Notes: generated by a model from the sequence alone, not told the origin. Numbered from the stretch's first letter, positions 16,624 to 27,290 are shown. The stretch: 64,000 nucleotides of DNA from Methylophilus rhizosphaerae (GCF_900100975.1 NZ_FNFX01000001.1:1-64000), one strand, 5' to 3'. Numbers and translations: made by a program.

Positions 16624-18036
16624 TTAATGACGGCCATAAGTGTCTTCGAAGCGCACGATATCGTCTTCGCCGAGATAACTGCCTGATTGCACTTCAATCA
16701 GGTGTAATGGCACTTTACCTGGGTTTTCCAGCCTATGTGTAGAGCCGATCGGGATATAGGTCGATTCATTTTCGGTATACAACTTGGTCACATCATCAAT
16801 GGTAATCATGGCGGAGCCGCTGACCACTACCCAGTGCTCGGCGCGATGGTGGTGCATTTGCAGGGATAATCGCTCACCAGGCTTGACCATGATGCGCTTG
16901 ACCTGGAAGCGCTCGCCGATATCTATGCCTTCATACCAGCCCCAGGGGCGATATACGCGCGGGTGCATCTTGTGCTCGGAGCGGCCATTGGCTTTCAGGT
17001 GGTCCACGATATTTTTCACATCCTGCGCACAATCGCGATGTGCTACCAGCACGGCATCGCTGGTTTCTACAATCAGCAGGTCTTCCACCCCTACCGCAGA
17101 GACAAAACGGCTCTCGGCCCGTATCAGCGTATTTTGCACATCTTTCAGGTACACATCCCCACGGACGGCATTACCGGCAGCATCATTAGGCTGCACTTCT
17201 TTCAAGGCCGTCCAGGAGCCCACATCATTCCAGCCCATGCTGGCGGGCACGACGGCTGCCAGTGTTGTTTTTTCCATGACTGCATAATCAATCGAGTCCG
17301 CCGGGGATTCGGCAAATGAAGCTTCATGCAAGCGCACAAAATCCAGGTCTTTATAGCTTTGTGCAACTGCGTTTGAAACAGCCGTCACCATCTCTGGGGC
17401 ATATCGCTGCAACTCGGTGAGGAATACGGATGGTTTAAACAGGAACATGCCGCTGTTCCAGTAAAAGTTGCCGGCATCCAGGTACTGCTGCGCCGTGACC
17501 GCATCCGGTTTTTCCACGAAACGTGCCACATTAAAGCATCCCTCGGCTGTTACTAGCGCATCGCCGGACTGGATGTAGCCATAGCCTGTTTCAGGCTGGG
17601 TAGGCTCAATGCCAAACGTAACCAGCCTGCCCTGCTCTGCCGCCACACTGGCATGCCTGACTGCCGCTTCGAACGCAGCCACATCGGTAATCACATGGTC
17701 AGCTGGCAACACCAGCATCAGGATATCTTTGTCTTTCAAGGCAATCGCCGCCGCCGCAATAGCGGGTGCAGTATTACGCGCCACCGGCTCCAGCACAATA
17801 GCTTCAGGCGTTAAATTGACCTGGCGTAATTGCTCGGCCACCAGGAAGCGATGGTCATTGCCACAAACCACCAGCGGATCACCCACGTCAGCCCAGTTGG
17901 ATAGACGTGTTAATGTTTCCTGCAGCATGGTCTGGTCAGTGACCAGGGGCAACAACTGTTTGGGCAATACGGCCCGGGAAAGCGGCCATAAACGTGTGCC
18001 GGAACCACCTGACAGAACAACCGGGATGATTTTCAT
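16624..18036 (-). CDS. manC: Mannose-1-phosphate guanylyltransferase / mannose-6-phosphate isomerase
   Basis: 470 aa, normal for bifunctional type II ManC. The N-terminal nucleotidyltransferase has LSGGSGTRLWPLSR, the middle has FVEKPDAVTAQQYL, and the C-terminal cupin has RPWGWYEGIDIG, GERLSLQMHHHRAEHW and YIPIGSTHRLENPG (PMI type II). It makes GDP-mannose for the exopolysaccharide. It is followed within 12 bp by the phosphohexomutase. Confidence 0.95.
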   Translation of the reverse strand: MKIIPVVLSGGSGTRLWPLSRAVLPKQLLPLVTDQTMLQETLTRLSNWADVGDPLVVCGNDHRFLVAEQLRQVNLTPEAIVLEPVARNTAPAIAAAAIALKDKDILMLVLPADHVITDVAAFEAAVRHASVAAEQGRLVTFGIEPTQPETGYGYIQSGDALVTAEGCFNVARFVEKPDAVTAQQYLDAGNFYWNSGMFLFKPSVFLTELQRYAPEMVTAVSNAVAQSYKDLDFVRLHEASFAESPADSIDYAVMEKTTLAAVVPASMGWNDVGSWTALKEVQPNDAAGNAVRGDVYLKDVQNTLIRAESRFVSAVGVEDLLIVETSDAVLVAHRDCAQDVKNIVDHLKANGRSEHKMHPRVYRPWGWYEGIDIGERFQVKRIMVKPGERLSLQMHHHRAEHWVVVSGSAMITIDDVTKLYTENESTYIPIGSTHRLENPGKVPLHLIEVQSGSYLGEDDIVRFEDTYGRH

Positions 18037-18137
18037 TTAAATTCACCTACTTATAAACAATAAAATTTTTTAATACCCAGTGTTTAACGCATTATCATTA
18101 CCCACATAGGCCTAGAACTCATCTTGTTAATTAATGC

Positions 18138-18905
18138 TTATGCCTGCCAAAGATCCCACGGAAAGGCTGATAGCAGGTTTTTTTTCACTGCTGTGAAATC
18201 AGGCACTTCCGGCTCGTACTTCCGGGCTGCAGCTATATCATCAAATACTTTGAAAGTATGCCTGCCTGTCCCGTGGTAATAATCTTCGTACTTGAAAGCA
18301 GTTTCATTTGTACTCTGGAATAGACAGGCCGGGATGCCGTAAGATTCAGCAATAATAACCCCATGCAGTGAGCTCGAGATGACTTTTTCCGCAGTTTGAA
18401 TTTCTGCAATAAACTTCTCGAAGGAAGCTAACGGCGACAAGGTTTGCAGGCCTTTGCGATGAAATTCCCTTTCACGCATATGAGGAATATACAATACCTT
18501 GCCTGTTTCCGTGGCTTGTGAACGAGGCCAGAAATCAGCAACCAGCACGCCAGGGTCACCGTAAACGTCTGGCACATGGATAGATTTGCGCTTCAAGTAT
18601 TCTGCCGTTAACGGCCCTCTCACAGCCCTGACATCCAGGTTCTCATAATGGTGTTCTGCATCGGCCACTTTCCCGTTCACGCCAGTGCCCCACAGCGTAT
18701 CGCCGGTATCGGCAAAGTGGATGACCGAGCCTATGGTCAGGAGTTTCCTTTTTTTGATAGCGTGAATATGCAAGCTTTTGGTATCCAGGATTTCCTGCAC
18801 CAGCAAGGGCCCGAGCAAGTCACCGACATTTTCCTTCTGGAAAATTTTCAGCCCCAGAAAAGGAATGGGGCTCCACCAGAACACCTGCGTTTTATCTACC
18901 TTCAT
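18138..18905 (-). CDS. Polysaccharide pyruvyl transferase family protein
   Basis: 255 aa. The early segment KENVGDLLGPLLVQEIL, the middle VRAVRGPLTAEYL, and ISSSLHGVIIAESYGIPA near residue 180-200 are hallmarks of the polysaccharide pyruvyl transferase (CsaB/ExoV) fold. Members add ketal-pyruvate from PEP to sugars, giving the polymer negative charge. It starts directly after the flippase stop (adjacent codons). At 255 aa it is shorter than many family members, similar to ExoV-like proteins. Confidence 0.8.
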   Translation of the reverse strand: MKVDKTQVFWWSPIPFLGLKIFQKENVGDLLGPLLVQEILDTKSLHIHAIKKRKLLTIGSVIHFADTGDTLWGTGVNGKVADAEHHYENLDVRAVRGPLTAEYLKRKSIHVPDVYGDPGVLVADFWPRSQATETGKVLYIPHMREREFHRKGLQTLSPLASFEKFIAEIQTAEKVISSSLHGVIIAESYGIPACLFQSTNETAFKYEDYYHGTGRHTFKVFDDIAAARKYEPEVPDFTAVKKNLLSAFPWDLWQA

Positions 18906-20366
18906 TTAATTTCTCTTTGATAGTTTGATGCGATTAATCAAATTAAGCCGTAATACGCACAGCCATGTTTCCCTGAAAGTGGAAGACATTAAAAATACCA
19001 ACCCGGCAAGCAGGCAAAAAACGGCGTTCCTGATGAGCAGATTGATGAATCCTGCACTCAGCACAGATGACAGGAAAATCACCAGGAATGTAATGGCCAG
19101 GTATGAAAAACAGACCACCAGTGAGTTCTTTAACAGCAGCGAAATATCAATCTGGTGCTTTTTCAGGAAATACATGCAGTACAGCCATAAAAATGCCAGG
19201 CCGGCCACATAGCCTATCGCTACCGTATAAATATTGTAAAAAGAGCCCAGGAAAATCATGGCAATCATCACCGGGCGGCTGAACAAGGTAAATGCCAGCT
19301 GTTGCCGCGTCAGCCCCTTGGAAACGAATATCCAGTAACTGGAATAATTGGCCACCTGGAAAATAGCACCCGCCGATAATATCTGTACCAGCGGTACCGT
19401 TGCCCGCCATTGATCGCCCAGCACAATGGCGATCACCATATCGGCATTAATCGCCAGTAGCGAAAAAAACAGCCCCACGGCATGCAGTAAAACCGACTGG
19501 CCAAAATTCAAAAAACGGTAATACTCAGCAGTATCGTGCTTCAATTTGGAAAGCACGGGAATAGCCAATGTCGACGAAGGCGCATTAATCTGGTTAAGTG
19601 CCATAAACACAATCTGCTGCGCACGGTTATAAAACCCCAGCAACTCCGCACTGAACTTATTCCCAATAATCAGGGTATCCACCGAGCGGCTTAACTGACC
19701 AATGATCTGCGACCCCATGAGATGCAAACCAAAGCTGACAAATCGCCGCATATCGGTTCTGAAATTGGGCAGTTCAGGCAGCCAGGGATGTGCGCACATA
19801 TAAAACAGCAGGATAAACGCATTTAATAACACCTGCTGCACCACAATCGCCCAGTAACCCAGGCCATGTATGGCACAAGCTACGCCAATCGCAGTACTTA
19901 GCAGCGCAGCGGCCGACTCACTGACCGCGAGCGCCTTGAATTGCATATGTCTGCTGAGGCCGGCTTTATATTGTGTTGCCAGTCCGTTAATCAGGAAAAT
20001 AGCACTCATGATCTGGGCAATATCCTCGATGCGGGCATCGTGGTAAAACACGGCCAGCGGCCCGGCCAGCAAAAACAATCCTGCCGCCAGCAATGCTCCG
20101 ATCAGGGTATTTATCCAGAACAAATTGGACTTTTCGCTCGCAGACAGTGCGTCAGCCTGGATCGCCGAACTGGACAAGCCAAAATCCCTGACCACTTCCC
20201 CGACACTGACAATCGCAATGACCACTGCCGTCAATCCATAGTCCTGCGGCGACAGGAACCTGGCCATCACCACCAGGCTGATCACTTGTGCAGCCAGTCT
20301 CGCCACCTGGCCGGACAACAATGACAGCACACCGGCCCTGGATTGTTTTTTTAACTCGGAACTCAT
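18906..20366 (-). CDS. Polysaccharide flippase (WzxC/MATE-like, MOP superfamily)
   Basis: 486 aa with about 12-14 hydrophobic segments. The N-terminus (GVLSLLSGQVARLAAQVISL, then ARFLSPQDYGLTAVV) and FGLSSSAIQ are typical of the polysaccharide biosynthesis (PST) family. It is expected to move the undecaprenyl-linked repeat unit across the inner membrane for polymerisation. It abuts the pyruvyl transferase downstream. Confidence 0.88.
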   Translation of the reverse strand: MSSELKKQSRAGVLSLLSGQVARLAAQVISLVVMARFLSPQDYGLTAVVIAIVSVGEVVRDFGLSSSAIQADALSASEKSNLFWINTLIGALLAAGLFLLAGPLAVFYHDARIEDIAQIMSAIFLINGLATQYKAGLSRHMQFKALAVSESAAALLSTAIGVACAIHGLGYWAIVVQQVLLNAFILLFYMCAHPWLPELPNFRTDMRRFVSFGLHLMGSQIIGQLSRSVDTLIIGNKFSAELLGFYNRAQQIVFMALNQINAPSSTLAIPVLSKLKHDTAEYYRFLNFGQSVLLHAVGLFFSLLAINADMVIAIVLGDQWRATVPLVQILSAGAIFQVANYSSYWIFVSKGLTRQQLAFTLFSRPVMIAMIFLGSFYNIYTVAIGYVAGLAFLWLYCMYFLKKHQIDISLLLKNSLVVCFSYLAITFLVIFLSSVLSAGFINLLIRNAVFCLLAGLVFLMSSTFRETWLCVLRLNLINRIKLSKRN

Positions 20367-20394
20367 AAAGACGGGAATGCTACATCGGCTAAAA

Positions 20395-21495
20395 TTAACG
20401 CGGTTTGGAAGCCGTTATTTTTCGGGCGTACCGGATCATGGGCTGCTCAACCGTACGGTTCAACAATGCAGATAAAACAAGGGAGAACACCAGGCTCAGG
20501 CTAATCAGCAACACGGCATATAACACCCTGGAATCGAGTTTCAACACCACAATCAGCACATAACCCGTCAGGAAAATTGAAATCATGTGCACGCAATAAA
20601 AGCCATAGGAAATTTTACCGAGAAACAGGGAAACCCTGTTCTCAAAGAAATGTTTCAACCGCCCGTCATGAAATGAAGAATAGACAATCAGGCCAAACAG
20701 CAGAATGGCAAGTGCTTTTGGCCCCATGGCCAGGGAAATGACAAAATAAACCGGATACCGCCACAACTCATGCTGGTCAAAGTGTTTCCAGAATAAATGC
20801 CCGATATAAAACAGCCATAAGTACGAAGCGATAAAAGAAGGTTGCGTGAATACCTTCGCCATCATCAATAACACGATGAGTACCGCCAGTTCAAAACCAA
20901 GATGCTTACTTTTGAACGACAGTTTCATTAACAGGCCGGCAATCAGATAATATTGCCACTCCAGCGTCAGGCTCCACGCCTGGCCCATAAAGGCATAAGA
21001 AGTGGAGCTTAAAACCGAATCCGGCACCAGGCCATGCAAAAGCAGGACATGCAAGCCTAAATGTGGCCAGAAATGTTCCAGGCTGTCATGCAGGTATTTC
21101 AGCCGGTCATCGATACGCATCATGGGCCAGGGTGTGGCTTCGATTAATTCTATCGACAACCCGACAATGGCCACACTGATCGCCAAGCAGATCAGGTAGG
21201 CCGGAAACAGCCTGAACGCCCGCCGGATAATAAAATCGCCCCAGGAATGCGTAGTCGCCGAATTACTGATGACAAAACCACTGAGCAGGATAAAGACGCA
21301 GACGGCATACTGGCCATTGGCCAGGACCATGCCGATGCCATGTGTTTTAACCAGCGGCAAGGTGGCCATGGTCACCACATGCGTCACCCACACCCAGAGC
21401 GCCATCCACCCTCTCAGCCCATCCAGTGCCAGTAGTTTTTCCTTATTGACCACAGCAATACCTGGCTGTTTCATGTTGTAAATCAATGCGCTCAT
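20395..21495 (-). CDS. Acyltransferase 3 family membrane protein (O-acyltransferase)
   Basis: 366 aa from ATG 21495. That codon lies 7 bases after the ugd stop and was chosen over a longer frame that would overlap ugd; ATG 21474 is also possible. Features: LLALDGLRGWMALWVWVTH (with the conserved His), VFILLSGFVIS, RRAFRLFPAYL, and about ten hydrophobic segments. Such enzymes add acetyl or other acyl groups to extracellular polysaccharide. It is one of two in this locus. Confidence 0.85.
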   Translation of the reverse strand: MSALIYNMKQPGIAVVNKEKLLALDGLRGWMALWVWVTHVVTMATLPLVKTHGIGMVLANGQYAVCVFILLSGFVISNSATTHSWGDFIIRRAFRLFPAYLICLAISVAIVGLSIELIEATPWPMMRIDDRLKYLHDSLEHFWPHLGLHVLLLHGLVPDSVLSSTSYAFMGQAWSLTLEWQYYLIAGLLMKLSFKSKHLGFELAVLIVLLMMAKVFTQPSFIASYLWLFYIGHLFWKHFDQHELWRYPVYFVISLAMGPKALAILLFGLIVYSSFHDGRLKHFFENRVSLFLGKISYGFYCVHMISIFLTGYVLIVVLKLDSRVLYAVLLISLSLVFSLVLSALLNRTVEQPMIRYARKITASKPR

Positions 21496-21502
21496 CGAAA
21501 TA

Positions 21503-22669
21503 CTAATCGCTTCCGAACAAATCCCGGGTATAGACCTTTTCTGCAACATCCCCAAGCTCGCTGGTCTGGCGGTTGGCAATAATCACATCCGAGATTTTTT
21601 TGAATTCGTTCAGGTCCGTCATGACTTTAGACTTGAAAAACTCTTTTTCCTGCAGCACCGGTTCATACACCACCACTTCGATCCCGCGGGCTTTAATCCG
21701 TTTCATAATGCCCTGGATGGAAGAAGCCCTGAAATTATCCGACCCCGCTTTCATAATCAGGCGGTAAATACCGACCACTTTGGGGTTTTTCCTGATCACG
21801 CTCATGGCAACAAAATCCTTGCGCGTGGTATTCGCCTCCACAATGGCATTAATCAGGTTTTGTGGCACTTTGGAATAGTTGGCCAGCAATTGCTTGGTAT
21901 CTTTAGGCAGGCAATAGCCACCATAGCCGAACGAAGGGTTGTTGTAGTGATTGCCGATACGCGGGTCCATGCAGACACCGTTGATAATCTGCCGCGTATC
22001 CAGGCCATGGGTTTCAGCATACGTGTCCAGTTCATTAAAATAAGCCACGCGCATGGCCAGGAAAGTGTTGGCGAACAGCTTGATCGCTTCCGCCTCCGAG
22101 CTGTTGGTCAGCAACACCGGCACATCCGGTTTCAGGCAACACTCCTTGAGCAGGCTGGCAAACTTTTCTCCGCGTTCAGAGACTTCGCCCACCACAATGC
22201 GTGAAGGATACAAATTATCGTAAAGCGCTTTGCCTTCACGTAAGAACTCGGGAGAGAAAATCAGGTTGGGACAATGCAGTTCTGCGCGGATTTTCTCGGT
22301 ATAGCCGACCGGGATGGTAGATTTGATCACCATCACTGCATCCGGGTTGACGGCCATCACATCTTTAATCACCGCTTCTACCGATCGGGTATTAAAGTAG
22401 TTGGTATCCGGGTCATAATCGGTGGGCGTGGCGATGATTACAAACTCGGCATGCTGGTAGGCCTCCTGTTTGTCTGTAGTCGCCTTGAAGTTCAGTTGCT
22501 TGTGCGCAAAAAAATCCTCGATTTCATGATCAACGATAGGCGATCTCCGTTGATTGAGCATGGCAACTTTCTCCGGCACGATATCCAGTGCCACCACTTC
22601 ATTTTTTTGTGCCAATAAAACGGCCAGCGAGAGGCCGACATAACCGGTTCCAGCGATTGCGATCTTCAT
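21503..22669 (-). CDS. ugd: UDP-glucose 6-dehydrogenase (short UDP-glucose/GDP-mannose dehydrogenase)
   Basis: 388 aa from ATG 22669, chosen over an upstream in-frame [19 protein letters not shown] is the NAD site, [15 protein letters not shown] is the substrate segment, and [16 protein letters not shown] contains the catalytic Cys. It oxidises UDP-glucose to UDP-glucuronate. ManC-derived GDP-mannose as substrate cannot be wholly excluded, but the length and motifs fit the short Ugd group. It starts 8 bases after the preceding glycosyltransferase stop. Confidence 0.9.
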   Translation of the reverse strand: MKIAIAGTGYVGLSLAVLLAQKNEVVALDIVPEKVAMLNQRRSPIVDHEIEDFFAHKQLNFKATTDKQEAYQHAEFVIIATPTDYDPDTNYFNTRSVEAVIKDVMAVNPDAVMVIKSTIPVGYTEKIRAELHCPNLIFSPEFLREGKALYDNLYPSRIVVGEVSERGEKFASLLKECCLKPDVPVLLTNSSEAEAIKLFANTFLAMRVAYFNELDTYAETHGLDTRQIINGVCMDPRIGNHYNNPSFGYGGYCLPKDTKQLLANYSKVPQNLINAIVEANTTRKDFVAMSVIRKNPKVVGIYRLIMKAGSDNFRASSIQGIMKRIKARGIEVVVYEPVLQEKEFFKSKVMTDLNEFKKISDVIIANRQTSELGDVAEKVYTRDLFGSD

Positions 22670-22677
22670 ATTTATTT

Positions 22678-23691
22678 TCAACTCAGTTTTATTAAAAAGT
22701 TACGCCAGGCTGCGCTCACAACATCTTGCCCGAACAGCGAGCGGGCGGCTGTTTTTAACGCAGCCCTGTCAATTTCCTGATGGGTGTTCAAGCCGGTGAT
22801 TAACGCCGGAATATCATCATAAATAAACAAGCCCGGATAATTGTAAGTGTTTTCCAGCCATTCAAAGAATGGTGTTGTTACGGCGTATACCGGCACGCCC
22901 AGGCTGACGGCAAAAAAGAAACTGCCACTCACGATCATGTCTTCATCACTGTGCGTGAGAATCAGGCCGTGGGAGGCGGAGACTGCCATGGCTGCTTCCT
23001 GGTCACTGATGAACCTGGCTTCCAGGGAAACCTGCCCACCCAGCTTTCTGCGCTCAATGATCTCTTGCAAGCGATCCAGATAAGCTGCCGAGTCCACTTT
23101 CCCTGCAATCAGCAAACGCTCGCCTTCCCAGCTCTCAAGCAAGCGGTCAATGGCTTTGTATTCCACAATGCGGCCAAAAACAATGTACGGTCCGGTAGCT
23201 TGAGCCAGCGTCACTTCACGCTCGCTATCAAACTGATAGAGCGGGTGCGGAATATAACTGGTATTGCCGCCCGCCAGATGGCCGGAATGCACCACACACC
23301 GGTCACTGACGCGACAGGCCATATCGATTAAGCGGCGTGCGATCTTGGCGGCTGCGCCATGCAGCGCATGCGGATACAGATTATGGCGAACATAAATAAT
23401 CCTTCTTGCCACCCATTTAAGTATGCATAATTTAATGAAGAATTTGGTCACCGAAATGACGGAAATTGTTTTTGCTTTGGTAACCAGTGTGTTATCCAGC
23501 CAGTGCACAACAGCCACATCATAATGATGAAAACCGCTTTTTAACACGCTGAAATTAATGGGTTCTACCGCCTGGATGTCAGTAGAAAATGTTTGCAGGC
23601 ATTCATAGGTATTTTCAGTATATTGGTTCTCACCGAAGCGAGGATAGAATAATATTTTTTTATCAGGCACTTGTATTGTCGTCGCTATCAA
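22678..23691 (-). CDS. Glycosyltransferase, GT-B fold, specificity unknown
   Basis: 337 aa if TTG 23691 is used; GTG at residue 8 is an alternative and neither has a strong ribosome site. The second half reads like a GT-B nucleotide-sugar domain ([49 protein letters not shown]). The first half has [10 protein letters not shown] and YVRHNLYPH. It lacks the classic EX7E of GT4 and is diverged; it may resemble glucuronosyl- or mannosyltransferases of other EPS loci. It lies next to ugd, so glucuronate transfer is a reasonable guess only. Confidence 0.65.
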   Translation of the reverse strand: MIATTIQVPDKKILFYPRFGENQYTENTYECLQTFSTDIQAVEPINFSVLKSGFHHYDVAVVHWLDNTLVTKAKTISVISVTKFFIKLCILKWVARRIIYVRHNLYPHALHGAAAKIARRLIDMACRVSDRCVVHSGHLAGGNTSYIPHPLYQFDSEREVTLAQATGPYIVFGRIVEYKAIDRLLESWEGERLLIAGKVDSAAYLDRLQEIIERRKLGGQVSLEARFISDQEAAMAVSASHGLILTHSDEDMIVSGSFFFAVSLGVPVYAVTTPFFEWLENTYNYPGLFIYDDIPALITGLNTHQEIDRAALKTAARSLFGQDVVSAAWRNFLIKLS

Positions 23692-23731
23692 TTGAGAAAG
23701 ATGCCGGCATCATAAAAGCACCGTAATAGAA

Positions 23732-24940
23732 TCAAAGACTCAGGTTCGCGGCATCATTTGGTTCATCCTGTTTAAAGTTGACCACAACTTCCGCCAACAA
23801 TTCCTCATATTTTGCAGCAATGGCACTTTTTTCGAAATAACCGGATGACTGGATCGCGCGACAGGAAAGCTCAGTGTAATGCGCACTACCCTGCAAGGCC
23901 TTGGTACAAGCCTCTTTTAAACTATGTGGTAGCGATGGTTCAAACAGGTAACCATTTTCACCCTCCTGGATAAGCTCCGGGATGCCGCCACGCATGGCAC
24001 CAATGACAGGCACGCCATAAGAAAAAGCTTCCACTACCACCCGGCCAAACGGTTCATGCCATTGCGCAGGCAGGATCAGGTAATGAATGTTTTCATACAC
24101 CTCTTTGGCATTGACCCAGCCCAGGAAACGGATATTCGGTTGAGGATATTTGTCCTTTAAATAAGCCACATAATCATCATTGCCTGTTCCCCCGATATGC
24201 AGGATGCAGCTTTCCGGCAACTGGATAAAGGTTTCCAGCAATGGCTCAATGCCTTTTTCAGGCTCCAGGCGGCCCAGATAACCAAAATGAAGGCCAGTAT
24301 CATGCATGATTTTGGGTGTGGCAGGCCGGGTCTGCACCGGGTTGTAAATCACCCGCGCATGCGCGTTGGGAAAGGCAGGGATGTGTTTATCCAGGATATA
24401 TTCGCTAATACCGATCAGGCCATTTACCTCTTTGGCGGCATGCCTGCGCCCTAGCGTCAATACCTGGCATTCGGTGCATGGTACTGTGCAGTTCTGCCCG
24501 TTCTTGAAGCAGGTTCCCCGGTAGCACAGCACGTAATAACTGCGCAAGACATGCACAACCGGTACGTTAAAAGCACGGCAGGCACGCCATGCCTCAGCGC
24601 CAAAATTTTCAATGGTACTGGTCAACACTACATCCGGATCAAATTGCTGCAGGTATTTTTTTACCAGCCAATAAGCCCTGGGATTCACATTATCCAGCAA
24701 ATGCCAGGCGATTTTTTTGGCGGACGATGGCTGAGGATTGAAGTTCCAGTACAAGTTGGGAGAAAGTACCCGGTGCACGTTCACCCCATTGATGATTTCA
24801 CTGACCGCATGACTGGAAAGCGTGAGCACATTCACTTCATGCCCTCTGGCAGCAAGCTCTTCCGAAATGATTTTTGTAGAGTGCTCCCCTCCTCCTTTGA
24901 CATCGGGAGGATAACCGGACGAGATAACAAGAATCTTCAT
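23732..24940 (-). CDS. Glycosyltransferase family 4
   Basis: 402 aa. The N-terminal GYPPDVKGGGEHST gives the GT-B donor/acceptor loop. FGYLGRLEPEKGIEPLLE and HEPFGRVVVEAFSYGVPVIG contain the GT4 glutamates. Residues ~145-165 have a cysteine-rich insert (CYRGTCFKNGQNCTVPCTEC), seen in some GT4 enzymes and possibly metal-binding. It adds a sugar to the lipid-linked repeat unit in the cytoplasm; donor and linkage are unknown. Confidence 0.88.
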   Translation of the reverse strand: MKILVISSGYPPDVKGGGEHSTKIISEELAARGHEVNVLTLSSHAVSEIINGVNVHRVLSPNLYWNFNPQPSSAKKIAWHLLDNVNPRAYWLVKKYLQQFDPDVVLTSTIENFGAEAWRACRAFNVPVVHVLRSYYVLCYRGTCFKNGQNCTVPCTECQVLTLGRRHAAKEVNGLIGISEYILDKHIPAFPNAHARVIYNPVQTRPATPKIMHDTGLHFGYLGRLEPEKGIEPLLETFIQLPESCILHIGGTGNDDYVAYLKDKYPQPNIRFLGWVNAKEVYENIHYLILPAQWHEPFGRVVVEAFSYGVPVIGAMRGGIPELIQEGENGYLFEPSLPHSLKEACTKALQGSAHYTELSCRAIQSSGYFEKSAIAAKYEELLAEVVVNFKQDEPNDAANLSL

Positions 24941-25037
24941 GTATATACAATTTCCAGAGAATTAAACTTTAAAGCGGCTTCAGCTGACCGTAAATCAAAT
25001 CCGGTCGTTTTTAATGCCGAACCTGAAAGAGGTCTCG

Positions 25038-26258
25038 CTAAACGCTGCAGGATTTTCTGGCACAGGCTGGCTTTTCTTTCACCAGTTGTGTGCCCAGAAT
25101 AAACCACATGATGGCAACCCATTTGAAGGCAAACACAGAGTCACCGCTGATGGCCAGATTGGCGCTGATAATGACTGCAATCAGGTATTTGAAAATCACG
25201 GCAGACTCGCGGACTTTTAATTTGCAGAAGCCGACCCACATCACTACCAGGATAATCAGCCCATGGAAATGCAGAATGCGGGCATAGCCTTGATCCATAA
25301 ATAAACGGGTATGCACGCCATACATGCCAAAAAACTCGGAAGGATGAAACTCTAACAAGTCGTGGCCGGTAGAGCCTATCCTGGTTTCAAAGTCATCGCG
25401 GAAACCGTGGTAATCCCAGCCGACAATCACGCATGCCAGTATCACGATCAAGGGCATAAAGTAGGCAATGTATTTGAACAGGTATGGGTTTAGCCCATAG
25501 CGCATCAGCATCATTAACAAGATCAGCGTCGTACCAAAGCGGGAATCCGCCAGCACGGCAATCACCACGCCGATCAGGATAAACAGCCAGCCATCCAGTT
25601 TTTTCTTGGATAAGCCCCAGGCCACCAGCAAGGTGGAAAAATTGGAAACGTTCACGGTTTCCAGAAAGACAGACGACACCCGGTGATCGCCCAGGAAACT
25701 CAGAAAATTACGCCCGCCATACCGGGTGCCATTCAGCGAAAAGCTGGACGCTGCATACTCCAGTGCTTTCTCGGTGGAGCGGCCCAGGCTGATTTGAAAA
25801 TTAATGATATTGAAAAGCTGCTGGAAAATATCCGGCAGGAATAACTCGAACAAACCGACAGCCAGCACAATCCAGGCCATGATCTTGACCAGCTTATCTA
25901 CCGCGATATGGTGATCGTACTGGCTGCCCAGCCAGATCATTAACACCGGGATGACCAGGTTACGTACGAATTTCGGGTCAAAACCATGCTGGAACAGAGC
26001 CAGGACAAACGAACTGGCCAGGATCGCCAGCAGCATTACGACATAGCCGGAGGATGCATTGGTCACAAAAAACAAGGCTGTCAATGCCAGTAGCACCAGT
26101 TCGGTGAGCATCAATACGCTTGAACTGATATGCGCAAAATGGCTATCCACAAAGCAGAAAAACATATGGTGCAGCAATGCAATAAAAATGAGGGCCACAC
26201 CAAACCTGGAGACAAGATTGGGTTTTATGATAGGGCCTGGGCAGGAAAGTTTGGACAT
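25038..26258 (-). CDS. Polysaccharide polymerase / O-antigen ligase-like membrane protein
   Basis: 406 aa with about 10-11 hydrophobic segments and one larger hydrophilic loop around residues 290-330 (GFRDDFETRIGSTGHDLLEF), the layout of Wzy polymerases and WaaL ligases. Sequence identity in this class is low, so the call rests on topology and its place among glycosyltransferases, flippase and export genes. It would polymerise repeat units in the periplasm. Confidence 0.7.
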   Translation of the reverse strand: MSKLSCPGPIIKPNLVSRFGVALIFIALLHHMFFCFVDSHFAHISSSVLMLTELVLLALTALFFVTNASSGYVVMLLAILASSFVLALFQHGFDPKFVRNLVIPVLMIWLGSQYDHHIAVDKLVKIMAWIVLAVGLFELFLPDIFQQLFNIINFQISLGRSTEKALEYAASSFSLNGTRYGGRNFLSFLGDHRVSSVFLETVNVSNFSTLLVAWGLSKKKLDGWLFILIGVVIAVLADSRFGTTLILLMMLMRYGLNPYLFKYIAYFMPLIVILACVIVGWDYHGFRDDFETRIGSTGHDLLEFHPSEFFGMYGVHTRLFMDQGYARILHFHGLIILVVMWVGFCKLKVRESAVIFKYLIAVIISANLAISGDSVFAFKWVAIMWFILGTQLVKEKPACARKSCSV

Positions 26259-26288
26259 AAAACGACTCTAAACGCTTGGGAGGATGTG

Positions 26289-27290
26289 CTATTTTTCCAG
26301 GCTATCTTGCAGGATCTTCAGCCGCGCATCATCGGGATCATCTGTGAATGGGTTAAACATATAGGCCTTCATCCAGTCGCTGGTGGCCCAGTATGTCCAG
26401 CCTATCCACAGATCCTTGTTTTTATTCAAAATATCCATGGTCGTTTTCAAGTCTTCCAGGCATGCTGGCGAAAGCGATGCCCCAAATTCGCCCAGAAACG
26501 CCTGTTTACCATGACTGCGCAACCAGGCGTTTACTTTTTCAAATTGGCCGGCAAAGCGCTGGCTATCTACGCATTCAGCATGTGTACCACTGTAATCGCT
26601 ATCAAAATACTGATGCATTTCATAAGCATAATGGTTAGCAGGGTCATTAATCGGTAACAGCACATCCGCATTCGATCCGGCACTCCCTGCCGCCAGCCAT
26701 TTATGCATGCCGGTCCAGGCGGTACCAGGAACCAGGATTAGCTGGTTGGCGCCATTGTCCCGAATGGCGGTAACAGCAGCCTGCGCCAGGTCAAACCATA
26801 CATTGGCCGGTTGCCGGTTAGGTTCGTTCATCAGGCCGAAGACCACATTCGGATAGTCTTTGTATCTTGCTGACAACCTGCTCCAGAGATCACGGAACGT
26901 AGCGATATCTTCAGCAGAGTTAGTCAGGTAATGGCTGTCATAAGCCGCGTAGTTATGAATATCCAGCACAATATTTAGCTGCAGTTGTGCGGTCTGCTGC
27001 ACTACCCTGTCCAGCTGCCTGATTTCCGTTGCCGAAAACTCGCCCAATGGGGCCGGCTGCAACCTGCCCCACAAAAACGGCACCCTGACCGTATTGAATC
27101 CGGCCGCTTTCATCTGCTGGAAATTTTTAAGCGTCGGCCAGTGGTAATCCTTCTCAGGCGTACCGGGTAATCGTTTATTATTGAACTCCGCCCCGGGAAG
27201 ATTGATGCCCTGGTAAACTTTCTGCGGCTGGGCTGCATAAGCATGCAGTGAGCAAAAAATCACACAAATCATCAATAATTTAGCCATCAT
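26289..27290 (-). CDS. Secreted glycoside hydrolase family 5 (endoglucanase-like)
   Basis: 333 aa. A signal peptide of ~20 residues ends AYA-A. The TIM-barrel GH5 signatures are present: GFNTVRVPFLWGRLQP, VLDIHNY, VFGLMNEP with the acid/base Glu156, and FLGEFGAS with the nucleophile Glu268. Family enzymes cleave beta-1,4-glucans or mannans. Within EPS loci such enzymes trim or release polymer, or clear chains stuck in the periplasm. It overlaps the preceding GT4 stop by 11 bases, so translation is coupled. No carbohydrate-binding module is seen. Confidence 0.9.
   Translation of the reverse strand: MMAKLLMICVIFCSLHAYAAQPQKVYQGINLPGAEFNNKRLPGTPEKDYHWPTLKNFQQMKAAGFNTVRVPFLWGRLQPAPLGEFSATEIRQLDRVVQQTAQLQLNIVLDIHNYAAYDSHYLTNSAEDIATFRDLWSRLSARYKDYPNVVFGLMNEPNRQPANVWFDLAQAAVTAIRDNGANQLILVPGTAWTGMHKWLAAGSAGSNADVLLPINDPANHYAYEMHQYFDSDYSGTHAECVDSQRFAGQFEKVNAWLRSHGKQAFLGEFGASLSPACLEDLKTTMDILNKNKDLWIGWTYWATSDWMKAYMFNPFTDDPDDARLKILQDSLEK

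Noticed and set aside
24937-25122. Small minus-strand frame upstream of the GT4 gene
   Set aside because: It overlaps the 3' end of the polymerase gene in another frame and lacks a start signal; the spacer shows nothing else.
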